From Desulfobacterales bacterium (lineage in GTDB: Bacteria > Desulfobacterota > Desulfobacteria > Desulfobacterales > JAUWMJ01), in the NCBI GenBank assembly GCA_030613225.1, contig JAUWMJ010000078.1:1-9427 (forward strand): a stretch of 9,427 bases of DNA, given 5' to 3'. How positions within the stretch are numbered: the first letter of the stretch is position 1; each line of letters starts with the position of its first letter. Of the stretch, positions 5,720-9,427 are shown one piece after another. The position numbers and the translations under genes were made by a program. The notes under the pieces were generated by a model. It was not told the origin of the DNA, searched no databases, and saw only the letters and a list, made by a program, of their open reading frames with translations.

Positions 5720-7594
5720 TCAGCCCCAAAGGTCTTTAACCAGATTATCCAGACCAAGCTCTTTCAATTTATCAACCGAAGGTTTACCGGTCTTTTTATC
5801 CCAGCCACGGAGGTCGTAATAGGCATCTTTAAGCATCTCCAGCGTTTCCGTATCAATCACCATACCCTTGGCCGGACCTTCCGGCAGGGGGTCTTCCATC
5901 AGACGTTTTGGCAGGGTATCGGCCTTACGGGTAATTCCTTCGCGCACACAGAATGCCCGCATAAGGTTATAAATACGCTCTCCGCTTTTTCTGAAATCCT
6001 CCACTTTAAAATCCCATCCGGTGGCATGGGAGATCAGCTGTACATAGTCTTCAGCCGGTAAAAGGATGCCCATAAACTTGCAGGCGCCGATACAGTCAAA
6101 CATGGTCAGGGCATTCTCCATATCCATGACAACTTTGGCTTCCTTGGGATTGGCCACAAATGGGTCTTCAATATGGCTATCCTCTACCAGCAGAAATGGC
6201 GCGTCAATAAAGGTCGGACCCTGGACATAGGCCGTGATGTGGTCGCCGCCGCGGTTGGCCGTGACATATCCCAAACCGGTAATTTTAGCTGCCCGCGGGT
6301 CGTAAGCCGGAAGCTCCAGCCCCTTGACGTGCATGGCGAAATGTTCCGAGCCCTGTCCCAGTTTTTCCGACATGGCTTTGCTGCCCTCGGCTAAAAGGTC
6401 ACCAACACCCTGTCTTTTGGCGATCTTTTCGATCAGGCTGACAACCAGTTCGCTGTCACCAAATTTGAGGTCCAACCCACCGGTTTGCTCATTGGTAAGG
6501 ATGCCTTTTTCATAACATTCCATGGCAAAAGCGATGGAAGACCCGGCGGTAATGGTATCCAGGCCGTATTCATTGCACAGGTAATTGGCCATGGTAATCG
6601 CATTCATGTCGGAGACCCCGCATTGGGCTCCCAATGTGTTCGTGGTTTCATATTCAGGGCCTTCACCCTTGTGCCCCTTCCATTGTCCTTCACGGATTTC
6701 AGTCCCACGACCGCAGGCGATGGGACAGGCAAAACAGCTGACCCCTTTGACAAAAACTTTGTCGGTCAAGGCTTCGCTGTTGACCTCCTCAATATCTTCA
6801 AAAACCCCATGCTGCCAGTTGTGGGTGGGATAACCTCCACGGGCATTAACCATATCCGAGACCATGTTTGTGCCAAAAGCTTCAAAGCCTATTTTCAGCA
6901 TGGATTCGTCCAGCAGCTCGATCTGTTTTTTTGCAATTTCTCGGAAGGTATCTTTGTCGGCCAGCTCGATACCCGCTTTGCCGCCGCAGGCAATCGCCTT
7001 CAGCCGCTTAGCGCCCATCACCGCACCCAAACCGCAGCGACCCACCGCCCGGTGCTTGTTGTTCATAATAGCCGCATAACGCACATGATTCTCGCCTCCC
7101 GGTCCAATAGAAGCGATAGTCAGTTTTTTTTCGGAAGCTTGCTGAATCAAATCCTCGGTCTCCGGAACGATTTTACCCCATAGCTCGGAGGCATCACAAA
7201 GTTCGGGCTCACCGTCGATGATTTTCAGATAAACCGGCTGCGGTGACGCGCCCTCAAAAATGATGCCGTCATAGCCGCTACGCTTCAATGCAGGTCCGAA
7301 ACTGCCGCCGGAGTTGCCGTGGCCCCAAATACCGGTCAGCGGGGATTTGGCCACAACCGAATAGCGGCTGGCACTGGCCGAAGCCGTGCCGGTCAGAGGC
7401 CCGGTCATAAAAATCAGCTTGTTATCAGGCCCAAGAGCATCGACGCCCCGGGGCACTTCATCGTAAAGATAGCGGGTGGCAAGACCGGCCCCCCCGATAA
7501 ACTTTTTGGCCCAGTCCATTCGCAGGCTTTCTTCCGAGATTGTTTTAGCAGTTAAATTGACCCGCAATATTTTCCCCATGAATGAGTGGAACAT
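5720..7594 (-). CDS. aor: Tungsten-dependent aldehyde:ferredoxin oxidoreductase
   Basis: The 624-residue protein is full length for the AOR family, which oxidises aldehydes to acids (reversibly) with ferredoxin, using a tungsten bis-pterin and one [4Fe-4S] cluster. The N-terminal domain has GKILRVNLT, FIGGAGLATRYLYDE and the pterin-binding region SGGSFGPALKRSGYDGIIFEG (95-115). NKHRAVGRCGLGAVMGAKRLKA follows. The cluster ligands are CFACPIAC (Cys287, 290, 294) and a distant Cys505 in the DxxGxC motif DCIGAC. GPEYETTNTLG carries the conserved Glu, and GGDHITAY supplies the expected active-site His. The start is well supported: AAAAGGAGG lies seven bases before ATG. It is the first gene of the operon; an upstream promoter was not recognised. 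No separate Fe-S or flavin subunit is next to it, so it probably works with soluble ferredoxin. Other W-enzymes of the family (for example BamB-like) cannot be fully excluded. Confidence 0.93.
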   Translation of the reverse strand: MFHSFMGKILRVNLTAKTISEESLRMDWAKKFIGGAGLATRYLYDEVPRGVDALGPDNKLIFMTGPLTGTASASASRYSVVAKSPLTGIWGHGNSGGSFGPALKRSGYDGIIFEGASPQPVYLKIIDGEPELCDASELWGKIVPETEDLIQQASEKKLTIASIGPGGENHVRYAAIMNNKHRAVGRCGLGAVMGAKRLKAIACGGKAGIELADKDTFREIAKKQIELLDESMLKIGFEAFGTNMVSDMVNARGGYPTHNWQHGVFEDIEEVNSEALTDKVFVKGVSCFACPIACGRGTEIREGQWKGHKGEGPEYETTNTLGAQCGVSDMNAITMANYLCNEYGLDTITAGSSIAFAMECYEKGILTNEQTGGLDLKFGDSELVVSLIEKIAKRQGVGDLLAEGSKAMSEKLGQGSEHFAMHVKGLELPAYDPRAAKITGLGYVTANRGGDHITAYVQGPTFIDAPFLLVEDSHIEDPFVANPKEAKVVMDMENALTMFDCIGACKFMGILLPAEDYVQLISHATGWDFKVEDFRKSGERIYNLMRAFCVREGITRKADTLPKRLMEDPLPEGPAKGMVIDTETLEMLKDAYYDLRGWDKKTGKPSVDKLKELGLDNLVKDLWG

Positions 7595-7683
7595 AATTGT
7601 ACCTCCTTTTGGAATTGTGCATGGAAATTAAGCGTCTTAGGCTTAGAGACATTCCTTGATATGTTGATTATTTTTGCAATAGT
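7595..7683. other. Upstream region of the AOR operon, no clear promoter
   Basis: This AT-rich leader contains the AOR ribosome binding site. Candidate sigma70 boxes on the minus strand (for example TTGATA with a poor -10) start inside the adjacent IS30 stub, and none matches well. No GGTGCC-type operator core occurs here, so there is no sequence support for control of AOR by the MarR protein. An IS remnant reaches to within about 90 bases of the gene. Confidence 0.4.
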
Positions 7684-7833
7684 TTAATTTGTTTCCCATA
7701 TCAATTTATCAAGGATGTCCTTGATGTTTTGATGTTTCCGATTGAGTCGTCGGCTAATTTCTCGATAGCTCAAATCGTAAAGAACTAAATGATAGATGAC
7801 ATGCTCCTGAAGTGTTAAGTATGAATAGGGCAT
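7684..7833 (-). pseudogene. IS30-type transposase, N-terminal HTH stub
   Basis: A 49-codon minus-strand reading frame translates to a protein starting MPYSYLTLQEHVIYHLVLYD and continuing LSYREISRRLNRKHQNIKDIL. This matches the N-terminal helix-turn-helix of IS30-family transposases, whose usual pattern is LTxxER..I..L...G.S.REIAR.L.R..STI.REL. It stops at TAA (7684-7686) after about 49 of the expected 300 or more residues, and no DDE catalytic domain follows. A perfect ribosome binding site AAGGAG lies six bases before ATG, so the small DNA-binding fragment could still be made. The diverged recognition helix (NRKHQNIKDIL) suggests decay. The element probably once extended leftwards and lost its body; its original end may lie around 7865-7905, where GTTGGACATGACG can be read on the minus strand, but no partner repeat was found. 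Confidence 0.65.
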
Positions 7834-7936
7834 GGTGTGCTCCTTTTGTGTGTGGGTTGGTTGCTCTTCCTCACACTACCAGTGAATAAACGTCATGTCC
7901 AACTATAATTTTATGTTTGTTTATTAATGGCTGATC
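7834..7936. other. Non-coding stretch, probable outer end of the IS30 remnant
   Basis: This lies between the IS30 stub and the marR duplication. No reading frame of note is present. On the minus strand it would be the leader of the IS30 stub, and the sequence near 7885-7905 could hold its terminal repeat. The partner end is missing, so the boundary cannot be set. Confidence 0.3.
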
Positions 7937-8326
7937 AGAAAAAACGCCCTTGGTCTCTTCAGAAGAGATAACAGGATGGGAATATCCTTTAATTCTGTAG
8001 CTTAAAAAAAAATTAAAATAAAGGTTGACATATGTAATTAGGTGCCATATTATACGGCAACAAAATAATATGATAGGAATTTGAATCTTATGTTTTTCCT
8101 AAAGGATCTTCCGACAGACAAGACCTTAAGCGAATTTGCTAAGCGATATCCCGATTTGGATCCGTCCGCGCTTAAAACCTGCGTGGTTCTGCTGCGAACA
8201 GGCAGCGATCTGTTGACCGCCTTTGAGAGTATTCTTGGGGAACACGGTCTCTCACAGGGTCGGTTCCTTACGTTGATCGTATTAAATCGAACACCGAACA
8301 AGGCGATAAATCCATCAACTCTTGCG
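7937..8326 (+). repeat. marR duplication, right copy (direct repeat with 654-1047)
   Basis: This is the second copy of the marR promoter region and 5' half, in the same orientation as the first and about 7.3 kb away. Similarity ends sharply after codon 79 at base 8326, where the IS1634-like element begins. The left boundary is approximate. Confidence 0.85.
8025..8053 (+). promoter_or_regulatory. Promoter of the truncated marR copy
   Basis: TTGACA (8025-8030), a 17-base spacer and TATTAT (8048-8053) match the intact marR promoter exactly in boxes and spacing. The operator-like site (8032-8055) keeps the TAGGTGCCAT core, but its outer arms are less symmetric. It could still drive transcription into the IS. 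Confidence 0.7.
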
Positions 8327-8356
8327 ATTTGGGGTCGGGCCACGCTAAGTGTCTGA
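8090..8356 (+). pseudogene. Truncated MarR-family regulator (second copy)
   Basis: Codons 1-79 encode a protein 71/79 identical to the intact MarR at 811. The frame then runs into unrelated sequence (IWGRATLSV) and stops at 8354-8356. The helix-turn-helix is cut just after its first helix (INPSTLA), and the wing and C-terminal dimerisation helices are missing, so DNA binding is not expected. The best start is ATG at 8090, matching the paralogue; a TTG nine bases earlier is in frame but less likely. Most substitutions between the copies are conservative, indicating that both were under selection for some time before the break. The break is best explained by insertion of the IS1634-like element. 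A short peptide could still be made. Confidence 0.88.
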
Positions 8357-9284
8357 ATAGTTGGGGGAAAAAGCTCCAAGAATAGCCGTTTTTTGGTCTT
8401 AAACATACCATTTTGGGTGCAAAATAACAGCTCTAAGGATTTTTTAAAAATTATATTAACTTAAAACTTACATTTCGCACTATACGAAACAGATTTTGCA
8501 GCTTATAGCATCAAGCTTCTGAACAGCGTTTAACAGTCCGATATTACACTAAATAAAAAAATCTAGACTTTACCCTTTAATTGTTTTATAACGCCTTATA
8601 CAAACGAAATAGGAGGTGTTATGAAGCAATTTGAAACACGGTTCAAACAAGTCGATGTATTACCGATGGTCAAGCATTATACGGATCAGCTTGATCTGTT
8701 CAATTTATTTAAAAAATATGTCCCGGCAGCACCTGATTGCTTAGCGGATCATGCTGAAAGCTTATCTGTACTAACCGCAAATATTATATGCGACAACAAG
8801 CCGCTGTACAAAGTTAAAGAGTGGTTGGCCGGATATTCTGACGGCTTCGTTGATAATCCGGTAGAGGCGGCTCTTTTCAATGATGATCGACTCGCCAGAT
8901 CTCTTTCTGCACTTTTTGATGCAGACCGGCACTCTTTAATGACAGAGGTATCATGCAACGCCATTCGCGTTCACGGATTGTTGACCGATGAAATTCACAA
9001 CGACAGCACATCGATTACATTAATTGGCAATTACAAAAATCAAGACCCCGATGCCGTCAAGCTTAAAAATGGTCACAACAAGGATTTTCGTCCTGACTGC
9101 AAACAAATTGTCTTTGGTTTAAACATTATATCTGATGGTCATGTCCCACTGAGCTATAAGCTTTTTGACGGCAATACAAATGATGATGTCACCCATATAC
9201 CAAACTGGAACGGACTACGCACCCTATTAGCAAAAGAAGATTTTATTTATGTTGCTGATTGCAAACTGTGCAGCAGCAAGAACT
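8327..9284 (+). mobile_element. IS1634-like element, left part
   Basis: The left edge is defined by the abrupt loss of marR similarity at 8326/8327, where GC-rich sequence (ATTTGGGGTCGGGCCACG) begins, probably the terminal inverted repeat. About 290 bases of AT-rich non-coding leader precede the transposase, with a minor hairpin (TTTCG 8473-8477 with CGAAA 8485-8489). The right part of the element is absent from the window because another element appears to begin near 9285. Terminal repeat and target duplication cannot be verified without the right end. Confidence 0.65.
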
Positions 9285-9346
9285 TGAATAGAAATTGCAA
9301 CCTAAAATTGACCCCCTTCGGCAACCCAATTTTGACCCCTCATTAA
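8621..9346 (+). pseudogene. IS1634-family DDE transposase, truncated
   Basis: The 241-codon frame matches the N-terminal half of IS1634-type transposases, which are normally around 500 or more residues. An N-terminal region (VDVLPMVKHYTDQLDLFNLFKKYVP) is followed by the catalytic core: HNDSTSITLIGNY with the first Asp (128), a KDFRPDCKQIVFGLNIISDGHVPLSYKLFDGNTNDD segment, and FIYVADCKLCSSKNL with the second Asp (213). The last catalytic Glu and the C-terminal half are missing. After KNL (codon 222, about base 9286) the sequence NRNCNLKLTPFGNPILTPH no longer resembles the family and comes from the TTGACCCC-rich sequence of another element. AGGAGGTG lies just before ATG, so the start is secure. 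The product should be inactive. Confidence 0.8.
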
Positions 9347-9427
9347 TTTGAACAAAAAATATCCATTACCAACAAAGCCATCATCTTTTGGGGTACAGCC
9401 AAACATTTCTGAAGGGAGGGAACGAAG
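9285..9427. mobile_element. Probable end of an IS21-type element, continuing past the window
   Basis: From about 9285 the sequence leaves the transposase and starts with TG. It carries two similar motifs 24 bases apart, AAAATTGACCCCC (9304-9316) and AATTTTGACCCC (9328-9339). Multiple short internal repeats near a TG-starting end are characteristic of IS21-family elements. The final bases (GAAGGGAGGGAACGAAG) look like a ribosome binding site, which suggests a gene on the plus strand starting just beyond 9427. The family assignment is tentative; the exact junction could differ by a few bases. Confidence 0.45.

Noticed and set aside
6485..7183. Long plus-strand open frame opposite the AOR gene
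   Set aside because: It is antisense to a clearly conserved enzyme, has no recognisable domain or ribosome binding site, and is explained by the codon bias of AOR.
7708..7725. Palindrome ATCAAGGA-TG-TCCTTGAT as an operator for AOR
   Set aside because: It lies within the IS30 stub coding sequence and is more simply part of that gene.
8050..8406. 118-codon minus-strand frame across the truncated marR and the IS edge
   Set aside because: It is the complement of the marR copy; a similar antisense frame exists opposite the intact marR, which explains it.
1..9427. CRISPR array, tRNA or rRNA genes, toxin-antitoxin or phage-defence genes
   Set aside because: No regularly spaced repeats, RNA gene signatures or characteristic domains were seen on either strand.

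Overview
The window looks like an accessory stretch of a chromosome from an anaerobic, probably sulfate-reducing-type bacterium (Desulfobacterota or a similar lineage). That placement is inference. It rests on a tungsten/molybdopterin aldehyde:ferredoxin oxidoreductase (AOR) operon, on the mixed moderate-GC and AT-rich coding, and on the kinds of IS elements present. No rRNA, tRNA or marker gene is available to confirm it.

Layout: (1) 22-573 (-) is a PadR-family regulator with a strong promoter and a perfect AT-rich palindrome. (2) It is divergent from a MarR-family regulator at 811-1320 (+). (3) Downstream of marR lie a membrane-anchored alpha/beta hydrolase (1448-2398) and an isochorismatase-like cysteine hydrolase with a signal peptide (2429-3097), probably one transcription unit. 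(4) Converging on these is a four-gene minus-strand operon transcribed from 7594 down to 3130: AOR, AMP-forming acyl-CoA ligase, a small SCP2-like (lipid-binding-like) protein, and a MoaD/ThiS-like protein ending in Gly-Gly. (5) From about 7600 to the right edge lies IS-derived debris: an IS30-type N-terminal stub, a second copy of the marR promoter and 5' half cut after codon 79, an IS1634-like element starting at that break, and what looks like an IS21-type end interrupting the IS1634 transposase.

The minus-strand operon reads as one functional module. The MoaD-like protein could supply sulfur for the tungstopterin of AOR. AOR interconverts an aldehyde and a carboxylic acid using ferredoxin. 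The ligase would activate the acid to its CoA thioester, and the SCP2-like protein could hold a hydrophobic substrate.

The most interesting signal outside the genes is a candidate MarR operator: a GG(TG/CA)CC core in AT-rich inverted arms. It occurs in both marR promoters, between -35 and -10, and again just upstream of the hydrolase gene. A whole-gene duplication of marR followed by IS interruption of one copy is visible directly. Two further oddities are a signal-peptide extension on the isochorismatase gene that reads through an intact second ribosome binding site, and an Arg where the alpha/beta hydrolase should have its catalytic His.
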